Shown: one piece after another, positions 9,664 through 19,162 of the stretch
Layout of the letters: every line of letters starts with the position of its first letter
How positions within the stretch are numbered: position 1 is the first letter of the stretch
Source: Dyadobacter sandarakinus
GTDB taxonomy: Bacteria; Bacteroidota; Bacteroidia; Cytophagales; Spirosomataceae
NCBI RefSeq assembly: GCF_016894445.1
Contig: NZ_CP056775.1
Coordinates: forward strand, 1,366,001-1,430,000
Reading direction: 5' to 3'
Length of the DNA: 64,000 nt
Program-made: the position numbers and the translations under genes
Notes under the pieces: generated by a model
What the model was told of the DNA's origin: nothing
The model's input: only the letters and a program-made list of their open reading frames with translations
Databases searched by the model: none

Positions 9664-9688
9664 AAGCCAGCCCTAAGAGGACTGGCTT
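9664..9688 (-). terminator. Hairpin after the Cys-rich lipoprotein gene
   Basis: AAGCCAG (9664-9670) and CTGGCTT (9682-9688) form a 7-bp stem 25 bp beyond the stop codon of the gene ending at 9713. On the minus strand it is followed by a short CTTTTC run. It is a plausible intrinsic terminator for the HTH/lipoprotein unit. Confidence 0.6.
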
Positions 9689-9712
9689 CGTAAAACAGGC
9701 TTAAAACTTGTT

Positions 9713-10354
9713 CTAAGGATTTCTGGAACAATTACAGCTTTTGCCGCAGGATGCATAATAGCCGGACGAGCATGTAATGCTGCAGCATGCATTGCTACAT
9801 TGTACGGAACCGGTACCACCCGATGTAGCACAATCATCTTTCAGATCGCTGCTTCCATCACCTGCAAGCCGGCTGGCTTTATGATCGCCGTAGACTGCGA
9901 TCCCGATGGCATTAAACCCATTTCCTTCCAGGTAAGCCGCAGGAATGGCTTTCCTCACCGGCGCAAGGTCCTGGTTGTTGACGATAAAATGCACTTTGCG
10001 GTGTGCGACGGGATCATTCACGATGAGGACACTTTTAAGAAATACGATCTCGTACTTGCCCGATTCCAGCCCCACCTTTTCCAATGCGTCATTTTCCAGA
10101 AAAATATCAGCTGCATAGGGCCGGAGCAGCTGATCATGGAATGCAAGGTGCAGCGCTTTGTTTCCTGCTACGGTGATGGTACTGATGTCGACGTCATTGT
10201 GCCTGACGTGAAAACCATTGGTGACCCCGACAATGTTCTCCACATCCTGCAAATACGTGGGTACCTCCATCTTGCGGGCATTCTGATCGCATGCGAAGAG
10301 CATGGCCATGAGTGCTACGCATAGCATGTACGCGGTGTACGATTGTTTTTTCAT
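9713..10354 (-). CDS. Lipoprotein of unknown function with an eight-cysteine C-terminal tail
   Basis: I do not recognise this 213-residue protein. It starts with a lipoprotein signal (ALMAMLFAC, lipidated Cys22). The middle (about 30-170) is a soluble region with alternating hydrophobic stretches that may form a beta-rich fold. The last 41 residues are unlike the rest: small, Ser/Gly-rich, with cysteines at about 175, 186, 190, 191, 195, 203, 207 and 209 (QCSNACCSITC, then CGKSCNC). Such a tail could be disulfide-bonded in the periplasm or at the surface, or could bind metal. It lies 28 bp downstream of a small LuxR-type HTH gene and is probably in one transcript with it. Confidence 0.75.
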   Translation of the reverse strand: MKKQSYTAYMLCVALMAMLFACDQNARKMEVPTYLQDVENIVGVTNGFHVRHNDVDISTITVAGNKALHLAFHDQLLRPYAADIFLENDALEKVGLESGKYEIVFLKSVLIVNDPVAHRKVHFIVNNQDLAPVRKAIPAAYLEGNGFNAIGIAVYGDHKASRLAGDGSSDLKDDCATSGGTGSVQCSNACCSITCSSGYYASCGKSCNCSRNP

Positions 10355-10382
10355 TGGTTCAGAAAATTAGTTCTGGACAAAG

Positions 10383-10625
10383 CTAAACTTCTTCGGAACG
10401 CTTGTAAATACCCCCATCAGAGGCATTTTTTTGCTCTTCCGTGAACCGGATCGCGAACTCAATCAGCGAAGTAGGGTCGGGCAGCGAGCGCCTGACTTTC
10501 GCGCGGATGTTCTTTTTGTGGGTTTTTACGGTGTGTACCGAAACGAAAAGTCGGTTGGCGATGGCAGCGGTGGACATCCCCAATGCAACCAGGCCGATGA
10601 TCTCGGATTCTCTTTTTGTAAACAT
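10383..10625 (-). CDS. Stand-alone LuxR-type HTH protein
   Basis: This 80-residue protein is almost entirely a LuxR/GerE-type DNA-binding domain (TKRESEIIGLVALGMSTAAIANRLFVS, then VHTVKTHKKNIRAKV). There is no receiver, PAS or membrane sensor domain, and no remnant of one is visible upstream in any frame of the minus strand. The start is the ATG at 10625. It precedes the Cys-rich lipoprotein gene by 28 bp, so it may regulate that gene or itself. It could also be a truncated descendant of a larger response regulator, since this helix-turn-helix type is usually C-terminal. Confidence 0.8.
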   Translation of the reverse strand: MFTKRESEIIGLVALGMSTAAIANRLFVSVHTVKTHKKNIRAKVRRSLPDPTSLIEFAIRFTEEQKNASDGGIYKRSEEV

Positions 10626-10740
10626 GTTCCTGCCGGATTTAAATGAAACAATTCGGCACAGGACAGATGAGCGAGGTAGAACGTGAGCACTTGGTCGGCA
10701 AGATAGCAGAATTTTTTAACTGCACAGAACAGTACTAACA

Positions 10741-10774
10741 CAAAAGAGCCGCCCGTAACCAGGCAGCTCTTTTG
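10741..10774 (-). terminator. Intrinsic terminator of the SusC/SusD operon
   Basis: CAAAAGAGC (10741-10749) pairs with GCTCTTTTG (10766-10774), with additional GCC/GGC pairing inside. It lies 20 bp after the SusD stop codon (10795) on the minus strand, where the distal arm supplies the U-rich part. Confidence 0.75.
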
Positions 10775-10794
10775 CAAACATTAAGAACGCATAC

Positions 10795-12264
10795 TTACTG
10801 CACGTCCCACCAGACTCTTGTATTGTAGTTGTCGGCGCCCTGCCGTGCTACCGCTTCGGACAGGCTTCCGGGGTTCAGCGTTTGTTCACTCCTGGGATAT
10901 GCGAAACGCACGGGAACCCTGCCGCCATTCACATTGTCGACGCCTGCATTGATCGTCGGGATACCCGTCCTCCGCCAGTCAAACCAAGCTTCCAGTCCGG
11001 TGAAAAACAGTGCAATCCATTTCTGCGTGCCAATGAGCGTCAATGCACTGGCATCCGTATACGCTACGCCCGGGCTCGAGAGGTAGTTGGCAGGCATGGC
11101 TACGTCGGTATAGTCAAATGCCGCGGCTATGCCTTGCTCGTAGTATGTTTTGGCAGTGGTAGTACTAGTAATGAGGCCCTTCCTGGCTGCTTCTGCAAGA
11201 ATAAACTGCAACTCCGGATACCCCATGATATACCCTTTTGCCACATCCAGACCGCGGTCCGTGATGGACCCTTTGAAGAACAATGAGCCGGCGCGCGATA
11301 CGTTGTTCGGGCCGCCATTGTAATCCAGTGCTGCCACCTCGTTGAGCCCGTTGGGAACACCTACATACTTGGGAGCTCCTGCGGTAGCGGAAGCATCCGT
11401 AGGTTGTGCAAAAACAGTAATGCGGGGATCAGCCAGGGCGGTAAGCTTGTCGCCCAGGTTTTTGCTCAGGCGAAACTCGTCAAATGAACCCTGGCGGGCT
11501 GTATACAGCGGAAACTGGTTAGGTGCAGAAGTCAGGTAGCGCAATGTTCCGTTATCTGCATTACTCGTCATCACCGGATTACCGGTGGCATCCGCGAGGA
11601 TCGCCTGCATGTCAGCTTTCACATCTTTACGTCCCGAGATGCGCAGCAGGTAGCGGAGGCGAAGACTGTTGGCGAGCTTTCTCCACTTGGCTACGTCACC
11701 ATTGTAAATCAGGTCGCCCACGACGGTTTCACCGGCTCCCAGGATTTCATTTGCCGTTTTCAGATCATTGAGTATACCTGCATATACAACTTCCTGGGCG
11801 TCGTATTTAGGTTGCAGGATACCCGACACGCCGCTGGTTGCTTCGGTGTAGGGGATGTCGCCGTAAGCATCTGTGAGCAGGGAAAACATCCAGGCGCGCA
11901 TAATCAGCGCAATGCCGCGGTAGTTGTTGGAGTTGTTCTTTTCGCTGAGCTGGATCAGGAGACGCACGTCACGCAAGTTGTTGTACATGTTGTTCCAGAG
12001 CCCGTCACGATCTCCCCAGGTGTAGCGGTCTTCGGAAACGAACTGGATCTTGGCTGTGTGCTGGACTACAATGTTGCCGATGGACCAGCTCTGGTCGACC
12101 ATCTGGTTTACAGAAGTACGGATGATACCCGGCAGCAGCAGGTCGGGCGTGACGTCCGTGATGGCATTAGGGTCTGTATTTTTTTCTACAAAATCGTCGG
12201 TACAGGCAGGCAGCATGGTCAGGCCGGCTACGATGATCGCGAAAAACTGTGTTATCTTTTTCAT
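10795..12264 (-). CDS. SusD/RagB-family nutrient-binding lipoprotein
   Basis: This is a 489-residue surface lipoprotein of the SusD/RagB class, probably the SusD-like_2 subfamily. The lipobox is LPAC near residue 21, followed by the common TDDFVEKNTDPNAI region. TPR-like helical segments appear at IMRAWMFSLLTDAYGDIPYTEA and near WRKLANSLRLRYLLR, both family hallmarks. It lies 18 bp after the SusC gene in the same transcript and would cap the SusC barrel to capture an oligosaccharide, peptide or other nutrient. No neighbouring glycoside hydrolase indicates the substrate. Confidence 0.94.
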   Translation of the reverse strand: MKKITQFFAIIVAGLTMLPACTDDFVEKNTDPNAITDVTPDLLLPGIIRTSVNQMVDQSWSIGNIVVQHTAKIQFVSEDRYTWGDRDGLWNNMYNNLRDVRLLIQLSEKNNSNNYRGIALIMRAWMFSLLTDAYGDIPYTEATSGVSGILQPKYDAQEVVYAGILNDLKTANEILGAGETVVGDLIYNGDVAKWRKLANSLRLRYLLRISGRKDVKADMQAILADATGNPVMTSNADNGTLRYLTSAPNQFPLYTARQGSFDEFRLSKNLGDKLTALADPRITVFAQPTDASATAGAPKYVGVPNGLNEVAALDYNGGPNNVSRAGSLFFKGSITDRGLDVAKGYIMGYPELQFILAEAARKGLITSTTTAKTYYEQGIAAAFDYTDVAMPANYLSSPGVAYTDASALTLIGTQKWIALFFTGLEAWFDWRRTGIPTINAGVDNVNGGRVPVRFAYPRSEQTLNPGSLSEAVARQGADNYNTRVWWDVQ

Positions 12265-12282
12265 AGTTGACTCTTGACTGGT

Positions 12283-15200
12283 TTAGAAATTGAAACCGAG
12301 GTTGACGCCCCAGCTGCGCGTGGTAGGCATACCTACCGACTCAATGCCGGGAATGATTGTGCCGCCGCTCAGGGATGACGTTTCCGGGTCGATATGCGGC
12401 ACTTTGCTCCAAACAGCCAGGTTGCGGCCTACCACGGAGAGGGTCAGACCTTTGATTTTGGCTTTGTTCAGCAATCTGGAAGGGAATGTGTAGCCGAACC
12501 GTACCTCACGCAGCTTGGCATAGGATGCATTGAAAATACCGCCTTCGGGAATGTCGCGGTTGCCTGTACGTGACTGGTGGTACTCCCGGGCAGTCAGCTT
12601 CACATCATTGACGCGATAAGTACCATCTGCATTTTGGATCACACCCTGACCCACAACGCCATTGCCCGGCTGGTTGATATCGTAGCCATCAGCCCGTCCT
12701 TCGAGGGTTTCTTCAAGCTGGCCGGCTTCGAGGCCCACTACAAATGTTTCCGAGAATATCTGCCCGCCATGCCGGATGTCCAGTAAGCCACTCAGATTGA
12801 AGTTCTTGTATGTAAATGTATTACGGATACCGGCCATCCAGTCGGGATTGTAGTTACCAACCTTAATGAGGTTGCTCGTACTCAGGAAGCGCCCCGACTC
12901 ACTCAAAACTTTCTGTCCGTAGTAGGGGCTGTCTTTGTCTTCCACTCTTTTGAACCCGATCGCGTACATATCGCCCATGCGCTGTCCAACCTGGGCGCGG
13001 ATGGAAACGCCGTGGCGCTCGGCCATCTGATAATCATTGACTTCCCCGTCAAATTCGATCACCTTACTGCGGTTGGCAGACCAGTTTACATAGATGTCCC
13101 AACGGAAATTCTGTGTCTGCACCGGTGTCCCGCTCAGCATTACCTCAAACCCGTAGTTACGGATCTCCCCGGCATTCACGATCCGGTTGCTGTACCCGGA
13201 AGTAACTGATACCGGAACCGACGGAAGGATCTGGTTACGCGTGTTGATGTTGTAAAAAGTGAAGTCCAGGCCTGCGCGGCTTTTCAGGAAACGAAGTTCC
13301 GTACCCACCTCAAAAGAAGTACTGATCTCGGGTTTGAGATTATAATTCACGAGCGATGGCGTAGACGTATAGATCGGATAGTCGCCCCAGGGATTATCTC
13401 GTCCGTAGCCGGCTGTAAAGCGGTAGGGATCGGTATCGTTACCTACCTGCGCAAGGCTGGTGCGTAATTTGGCATACGAAAACCAGGAAGGCAGCGTCAC
13501 CACATCACTGACGACCGCACTGAGCGAAGCCGAGGGATAAAAGTAAGAATTGATCGTCTGCCCCAGCGAATCAGCCATGGCGGGGAGTGTCAGTGCGGTA
13601 GACCAGTCATTGCGGGCTGTCACGTCAAGGAAAAGCCAGTTTTTGTAGCCGAGCTGCACTGATCCGTACACGCTGTTGATCACCTTGTTGATGTCGTCAA
13701 TGGAGCTTACAAGTGCCACCCGGGTATTGTTGAAGCTGTAAATGCCGGGTATAAGCAGCTGAGGAGCAGTAACTTCCAGATTATTGGTGTTTGCTATCTG
13801 GCGGTTGGCGCCAATGTTTGCACCAAATGAAAAGTTTTCACTGAACTCCTTGTTGGCACTCAGCAGAAAATCGAAGTTGGACTCTCCGTTGCGCACCCGC
13901 TCTTCGCGGTAGCTGCCAAATGGAAACCGCTGTGTACTGAATGCACGCCTCCTTTTGCGAAGCTCATTGTTAAAGTCAGTACCCGCGCGGAGTTGCAGGC
14001 TGAGCCAGTCGGCAAAGTCGTATTTCAACGAAATATTCCCGAAAATACGGTTGGCCTTCTGGCTGTTTGTGTTTTCGTACAGGTTAAAGTACGGGTTGTC
14101 GTGGTAGTTGTAGTTGAAGTTAAACTGCTGCCTGTTTTCCATACCGGGTATCCAGTAATCTTTAAGGCTGTTCAGGTCCACGTGCTGTCCCATCCAGCAA
14201 TGCAGCAGGTAGATAATGCTTTCCGTGCCGTAGGTAAGATTCGGACGGTTGGCACTGCTGGTATTTACATAATTTCCCGAAACATGCACGCTCAGCTTGG
14301 GGGCCAGCTTGTAGCCGGCATTGAGCGCAAATGTGTTGCGCTTGATGTCCGTATTCGGGATAATGCCTTTCTGGTCGAGCAGGGTATAAGCCAGCCTGAA
14401 ATCACCTTTTTCATTGGAGCCCGTAACCGAAAAGTTGGTATTGCTGGTGATGCCCGTGTTGTAAAACTCTTTCAGATTGTTGCCTGGAACAAAGGGTGTG
14501 GGCGTGATCGTGCCCCGGGCCGCGAGGTCGGCAGCAGTACCCAGCGCACCGTCATTGATCAGCGATATATCACCTCCCCGGTAGCCATTTGAAGTGGGCG
14601 AATTATGCTGGGCAATCAGCCGGCCGTCCATTTTGGGTCCCCAGCTTTCGTCCACACCGTCGCGCGTACCGCCGCCGTTACCGTCCACAAAGCTGAACTC
14701 ACCATTATTCCCCTGCCCGTACACTTTTTGAAAATCGGGGAGAATCAGCGGATTTTCGAAGGTAACACCCGCATTCACAGACACGCCGATACCCTTACTG
14801 TTTTTCCCTGACTTAGTGGTGATCACGATCACGCCATTGGCTCCCCGCGAGCCATAAAGCGCAGATGCATTGGCACCTTTCAGCACCGTCATCGACTCAA
14901 TGTCATCCGGGTTGATCATGCTGGCACCGTTTCCGTAATCGAGCTCCTGAAAGCTCCGGCCGCTGGACCCTGTCAGCGCATTGGTAATCGGTACGCCGTC
15001 GATAACAAAGAGGGGCTGGTTTTTATTGATGTCCAGAGACTTATCTCCGCGAATGGTAATCCGCGCCGAGCCACCTACGCCGCTCGGGCTGCTCATTACC
15101 TGCACGCCCGCCACCTTGCCCGCGAGTCCGCTCACGAAGTTGGTTTCCCGTGCCTTGTCCATGTCGCTGCCTTTGAGCTCCTGTACCGCATACCCCAGCC

Positions 15201-15606
15201 GCTTGGATTCCTGCCTGATACCCAGCGCAGTTACAACTACTTCATTGAGGTTGCGCGCATCGGGTTTCAGCATCACGTCGTACACGGATGCATTGCCTGT
15301 CGTAATTTCCTGCGAGAGGTAGCCAACATAGGAAAAGATCAGTGTGGCGCCATTGTCGGGTATCGTAAAGGTGTATTTACCCTCCGAGTCGGTGATGGTG
15401 CCGCTGGTTGTACCTTTCACCACAATGCTGACACCAGGCAGGCCCAGTGCATTTTCGTCGGTCACGGTTCCGGTAATGGTTTTGTCGGCTCTGGGGTGCG
15501 GCAGCGGGGCAGCCAGCGCATGCATCAGGAGCGATACGAACACCGTGACAGAAAGGGTGGTACCCAGTCGCCGGATTACCTGGTCAGGTAGAATTTTGTT
15601 AAGCAT
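12283..15606 (-). CDS. SusC/RagA-family TonB-linked outer membrane protein
   Basis: This is a 1107-residue TonB-dependent nutrient transporter. After a signal peptide (about 1-33) it has a carboxypeptidase-regulatory-like domain (ITGTVTDENALGLPGVSIVV, about 43-125), a TonB-box-like NEVVVTALGIRQE segment, the SusC-type plug with FVIDGVPITNA and ESMTVLKGANASALYGSRGA, and a beta-barrel to the C-terminus. It lacks the STN domain found in the receptor at 132-3596, so it is not expected to signal through FecR. It is the first gene of the pair with SusD (10795-12264). The ATG at 15606 directly precedes the signal peptide. Confidence 0.95.
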   Translation of the reverse strand: MLNKILPDQVIRRLGTTLSVTVFVSLLMHALAAPLPHPRADKTITGTVTDENALGLPGVSIVVKGTTSGTITDSEGKYTFTIPDNGATLIFSYVGYLSQEITTGNASVYDVMLKPDARNLNEVVVTALGIRQESKRLGYAVQELKGSDMDKARETNFVSGLAGKVAGVQVMSSPSGVGGSARITIRGDKSLDINKNQPLFVIDGVPITNALTGSSGRSFQELDYGNGASMINPDDIESMTVLKGANASALYGSRGANGVIVITTKSGKNSKGIGVSVNAGVTFENPLILPDFQKVYGQGNNGEFSFVDGNGGGTRDGVDESWGPKMDGRLIAQHNSPTSNGYRGGDISLINDGALGTAADLAARGTITPTPFVPGNNLKEFYNTGITSNTNFSVTGSNEKGDFRLAYTLLDQKGIIPNTDIKRNTFALNAGYKLAPKLSVHVSGNYVNTSSANRPNLTYGTESIIYLLHCWMGQHVDLNSLKDYWIPGMENRQQFNFNYNYHDNPYFNLYENTNSQKANRIFGNISLKYDFADWLSLQLRAGTDFNNELRKRRRAFSTQRFPFGSYREERVRNGESNFDFLLSANKEFSENFSFGANIGANRQIANTNNLEVTAPQLLIPGIYSFNNTRVALVSSIDDINKVINSVYGSVQLGYKNWLFLDVTARNDWSTALTLPAMADSLGQTINSYFYPSASLSAVVSDVVTLPSWFSYAKLRTSLAQVGNDTDPYRFTAGYGRDNPWGDYPIYTSTPSLVNYNLKPEISTSFEVGTELRFLKSRAGLDFTFYNINTRNQILPSVPVSVTSGYSNRIVNAGEIRNYGFEVMLSGTPVQTQNFRWDIYVNWSANRSKVIEFDGEVNDYQMAERHGVSIRAQVGQRMGDMYAIGFKRVEDKDSPYYGQKVLSESGRFLSTSNLIKVGNYNPDWMAGIRNTFTYKNFNLSGLLDIRHGGQIFSETFVVGLEAGQLEETLEGRADGYDINQPGNGVVGQGVIQNADGTYRVNDVKLTAREYHQSRTGNRDIPEGGIFNASYAKLREVRFGYTFPSRLLNKAKIKGLTLSVVGRNLAVWSKVPHIDPETSSLSGGTIIPGIESVGMPTTRSWGVNLGFNF

Positions 15607-15968
15607 AGATTGAGTTGTATTTAGATGAGTAAAGGAAAAACAACCTGGATCAAGGCTTAGCCTGGTTAAGCCTCAGTGAACTTTGAAAGCAAAATACCAT
15701 TACATGACAGCATGCGGAACAAGATTGACCAAAATACTAATTCTCACGGGTATTATGTCGCATGTTTATTGTTTTCATGAACTTTTATTGTGAAGAAGTT
15801 GCATAGGGCGGTAGATTCTTTTTTCAGATCAAACTTGCTGAAAGAATGCGCAAATTTGGTATCCACAATCAGGCAGGCTATGTGGCAGCGTTTTTAGCTG
15901 GTAAAATTCAGGATTTATGAGCGGCGAAATGTGAAGTATATGTAAACAAATTATTAACTGTAATAAAC
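15607..15968. other. Intergenic region upstream of the SusC gene
   Basis: This stretch should hold the SusC/SusD promoter, but I find no exact TAnnTTTG box on the minus strand. Two CAAAATAC words (near 15690 and 15730) come close without matching. I see no gene, and no repeat shared with other loci. Confidence 0.6.
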
Positions 15969-15969
15969 G

Positions 15970-15999
15970 AAAAAAGCCCGGACACTAGGTGCTCCGGGC
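15970..15999 (-). terminator. Intrinsic terminator of polA
   Basis: GCCCGGA (15976-15982) pairs with TCCGGGC (15993-15999) around a 10-nt loop. On the minus strand the hairpin is followed by a run of six U residues. It starts 24 bp past the polA stop. Confidence 0.9.
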
Positions 16000-16022
16000 C
16001 ATGTAACAGATACTGATGCGGC

Positions 16023-18902
16023 TCAATGTGCTTCAAGCCAGTTGGCACCAATCCCGATACCGGTTTCCATCTTTACCGGCAGCGGAATGGCAGTGCGCAT
16101 CAGCTCGTCCACCTTCGATTTGAGCAGCGGGATTTCGTCCCGGTGCGCGTCAAAAACGAGTTCGTCATGCACCTGCAGGATCATTCTCGATTTCAGTTTT
16201 TCAGCTTTCATAAAGTCGTGGATATTGATCATCGCTACCTTGATCATATCTGCCGCAGAGCCCTGGATCGGGGCATTGATGGCGTTGCGCTCGGCATAAC
16301 CGCGGTTCGTCATGTTGCGGGAGTTGATGTCGGGAAGGTAGCGGCGGCGGCCCAGGATGGTTTCCACATATTCCTTTTCACGCGCATCGTTGATGACTTT
16401 GTCCATATAACCTTTCACCGATGAGAATTCCTCGAAGTATGCCCTGATGATTTCAGCGGCTTCCCCGCGCGGGATCGCCAGCCTTTGGGCCAGGCCGAAA
16501 GCCGAAATCCCGTAAATAATCCCGAAGTTCACCATTTTGGATTTTCGCCGCATATCGGAAGTCACTTCATCCAAAGCTACCTGAAAGACCTTGCTGGCCG
16601 TAGTCGCATGGATGTCGCGGCCCTGGTTGAAGGCTTCGATCATACTTGTATCGCCACTGAATGCCGCCATGATCCGCAGCTCAATTTGTGAGTAGTCGGC
16701 CGAGAGAATCTGAAAATCATCATTGTCGGGCACAAATGCCTTGCGGATTTCCCGGCCCCGCGGCGTACGGATCGGGATATTCTGCAGATTGGGGTTGGTA
16801 GAGCTGAGACGGCCCGTGGCGGCCACAGCCTGGTTATAGGACGTGTGAATGCGGCCCGTACGCCTGCTGACCAGCAGCGGAAGGGCGTCCACGTATGTCG
16901 ATTTCAACTTTTGCAGCTCTCGGTAATCAAGTATTCTCCGCGCAATTACATGGTTGTTTTCCAGGTCCGACAGAATGTCTTCCCCGGTTGCATATTGGCC
17001 CGTTTTGGTCTTTTTGGGTTTATCAATAAGCTTCATCTTTTCAAAAAGCACTTCCCCAAGCTGCTTGGGTGAGCTGATGTTGAAAGACTGACCTGCGGCC
17101 TCGTAGATCTCTGATTCCGCCTGCCGGAGATCGTTTTCAAGTACCGCCGACATGTCCCGCAATGCATCAATGTCCAGCCGTACACCGGTACTTTCCATCG
17201 CCGCAAGTACTTTCAGGAGCGGCATTTCCACCTCCCTGAAAAGCTTTGAGGCTTTTACTTTGGGCAGCTCGCGCGAAAATATGGTGTTGAGCTGCAAGGT
17301 AATGTCGGCATCTTCCCCTGCATACTGGGTAATTTCCGGAATACGCACATCGCGCATGGTACCCTGCTTCACACCTTTTTTGCCGATCAGGGAAGTAATG
17401 GAAACGGGCTCGTAGTTCAGGTACGATCCGGCCAGGATATCCATACCGTGGCGTTTGTCAGGTTCAAGCAGGTAATGTGCCAGCATGGTATCACTTAGCG
17501 TGCCATGCACCTCAATGTCGTAGTTGCGCAGTACCAGAATATCATATTTCAGGTTCTGACCGATTTTTTCGATCCGCTCATTTTCGAAAACCTCGCGGAA
17601 GTTGGCGAGGATCTCCAATGCCTGATCCCGGTTGGCCGGTACCGGCACGTAGAAGGCTTCGCCGGGCAGGTAGGAAAATGACAGCCCCACAAGTTCCGCG
17701 TCAATGGTGTCCAGCGAGGTTGTTTCGGTATCAAAGCAAAACGCATCCTGAATGCTGAGGTAGTAAGCCAGGCTTTTCATCAGTTCAGGCGTGTCCACGG
17801 TATGATACCGGTGAAATGTATTGTCAATCGTGCGGCGGGTTGTCGGCAGGCGGAGGTCTTCAAAAGCCTGTTCCGGCGCATCATCGTCCGCAATGCCTTC
17901 GCTCACGATTGCCGGCTGCTTTCCGACTTCCTGAGTGGGGTTCCCAAAAAGGTCGAGCTGGCCTTGGGCTGCCGGACCGGAAGCGCCGGGGATGCTGACT
18001 TTGGCTGCCGGAGCAGGCGCGCCAATACCCAGCACGCGCTGTTTGAGCGTCTTGAATTCGAGCTCATCAAAGAGTGCCACGATTTTGTCTGCATTTCCTG
18101 CACAAACCGTCAGGTCTTCGGCATCAAACACGACGGGCACCCGGGTGTCAATGGTTGCGAGCTGCTTGCTCATTACAGCCATGTCGATGTTCTCACGGAT
18201 CTTCTCGCCCAGCTTTCCCTTGATTTCGTCAACGTGGGTGATCAGGTTTTCAATGGAGTCATATTCCTGGATAAGCTTTTGCGCAGTCTTTTCGCCCACG
18301 CCCGGGATGCCGGGAATGTTGTCCACGGCATCGCCCATCAGTCCGAGTATGTCAATCACCTGGTCAATGCGGCGGATCTGCCAGCGGTCGAGGATCTGCT
18401 GTACGCCGAGTACCTCGGGACCTTTGCCCATGAACGCAGGCTTATAAATATGGATGTGCTGCTCCACCAGTTGGCCGTAATCCTTATCCGGTGTCATCAT
18501 GAAAACCTCGAATCCGGCCTGCCCGGCTTCTTTGGCGATGGTACCGATTATATCGTCGGCCTCGTAACCATCCATCACGAGTGTGGGAATGCACATGGCG
18601 TCGAGCAGCCGCTTTACCAGTGGAACTGCTACGGTAATATCCTCGGGTTGCTCCTGCCGCTGAGCCTTATACGCTTCAAACTGGATATGCCGGAAAGTAG
18701 GTGCCGAAGTATCAAATGCCACACCGATGTGCGTGGGTTTTTCTTTTTGCAGTACTTCCAGCAAGGTATTGGCAAACCCGAACACGGCACTCGTGTTCAA
18801 GCCTTTTGAAGTAATTCTGGGGGTTTTTATAAAAGCAAAATGCGCCCGGTAAATCAGCGCCATCGCATCGAGCAGAAAGAGTTTGTGAACCGGTTTGTCC
18901 AT
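16023..18902 (-). CDS. polA: DNA polymerase I
   Basis: This is a full-length family A DNA polymerase (about 959 residues), acting in Okazaki-fragment processing and repair. The N-terminal 5'-3' exonuclease domain (about 1-290) starts with LFLLDAMALIYRAHFAF and contains DGYEADDIIGT. The 3'-5' proofreading domain keeps its DxE motif (FCFDTETTSLD, about 390). The polymerase domain carries motif A (SADYSQIELRIMAAFSGD), motif B (RRKSKMVNFGIIYG) and motif C (LQVHDELVFDAH). All three activities therefore look intact. I prefer the ATG at 18902 (MDKPVHKLF) over a TTG six bases upstream. A strong terminator follows. Confidence 0.97.
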   Translation of the reverse strand: MDKPVHKLFLLDAMALIYRAHFAFIKTPRITSKGLNTSAVFGFANTLLEVLQKEKPTHIGVAFDTSAPTFRHIQFEAYKAQRQEQPEDITVAVPLVKRLLDAMCIPTLVMDGYEADDIIGTIAKEAGQAGFEVFMMTPDKDYGQLVEQHIHIYKPAFMGKGPEVLGVQQILDRWQIRRIDQVIDILGLMGDAVDNIPGIPGVGEKTAQKLIQEYDSIENLITHVDEIKGKLGEKIRENIDMAVMSKQLATIDTRVPVVFDAEDLTVCAGNADKIVALFDELEFKTLKQRVLGIGAPAPAAKVSIPGASGPAAQGQLDLFGNPTQEVGKQPAIVSEGIADDDAPEQAFEDLRLPTTRRTIDNTFHRYHTVDTPELMKSLAYYLSIQDAFCFDTETTSLDTIDAELVGLSFSYLPGEAFYVPVPANRDQALEILANFREVFENERIEKIGQNLKYDILVLRNYDIEVHGTLSDTMLAHYLLEPDKRHGMDILAGSYLNYEPVSITSLIGKKGVKQGTMRDVRIPEITQYAGEDADITLQLNTIFSRELPKVKASKLFREVEMPLLKVLAAMESTGVRLDIDALRDMSAVLENDLRQAESEIYEAAGQSFNISSPKQLGEVLFEKMKLIDKPKKTKTGQYATGEDILSDLENNHVIARRILDYRELQKLKSTYVDALPLLVSRRTGRIHTSYNQAVAATGRLSSTNPNLQNIPIRTPRGREIRKAFVPDNDDFQILSADYSQIELRIMAAFSGDTSMIEAFNQGRDIHATTASKVFQVALDEVTSDMRRKSKMVNFGIIYGISAFGLAQRLAIPRGEAAEIIRAYFEEFSSVKGYMDKVINDAREKEYVETILGRRRYLPDINSRNMTNRGYAERNAINAPIQGSAADMIKVAMINIHDFMKAEKLKSRMILQVHDELVFDAHRDEIPLLKSKVDELMRTAIPLPVKMETGIGIGANWLEAH

Positions 18903-18926
18903 TTGCAAAAATCAATTTAAGAAACT

Positions 18927-18934
18927 CAAATATA
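18927..18934 (-). promoter_or_regulatory. Putative -7 box of polA (TATATTTG)
   Basis: The minus strand reads TATATTTG here, matching the Bacteroidota -7 consensus TAnnTTTG, 24 bp upstream of the polA ATG. No TTTG box is visible at the expected -33 position, so this is a partial match. Confidence 0.4.
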
Positions 18935-19162
18935 AGCAAGTGAGAACAGGGAAATGGTTTAGAGACGGATTTTTGTAGTTTTATACACCTGCAAGAGCTA
19001 CATGTTACCTTTCAGTTTGTTTCAAAAGTATAATACATATAATTATTTTTAATAATACTACTCTTTTTAAATGCTTTAAACTTTCAATACATAGTCAATG
19101 TAATTACCATCTGATATGTATAATCCTGTTTTTTGTCAAACTCCTGAATACCATTTGCACCT

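Noticed and set aside
10526-10777. N-terminal half of a full-length LuxR regulator, broken by frameshift
   Set aside because: No receiver, PAS or sensor motifs are visible in any minus-strand frame upstream of 10625, so a recent frameshift is unlikely.
17802-18809. Plus-strand frame of 335 codons opposite polA
   Set aside because: It overlaps the strongly conserved exonuclease domain of DNA polymerase I and has no recognisable domain of its own.
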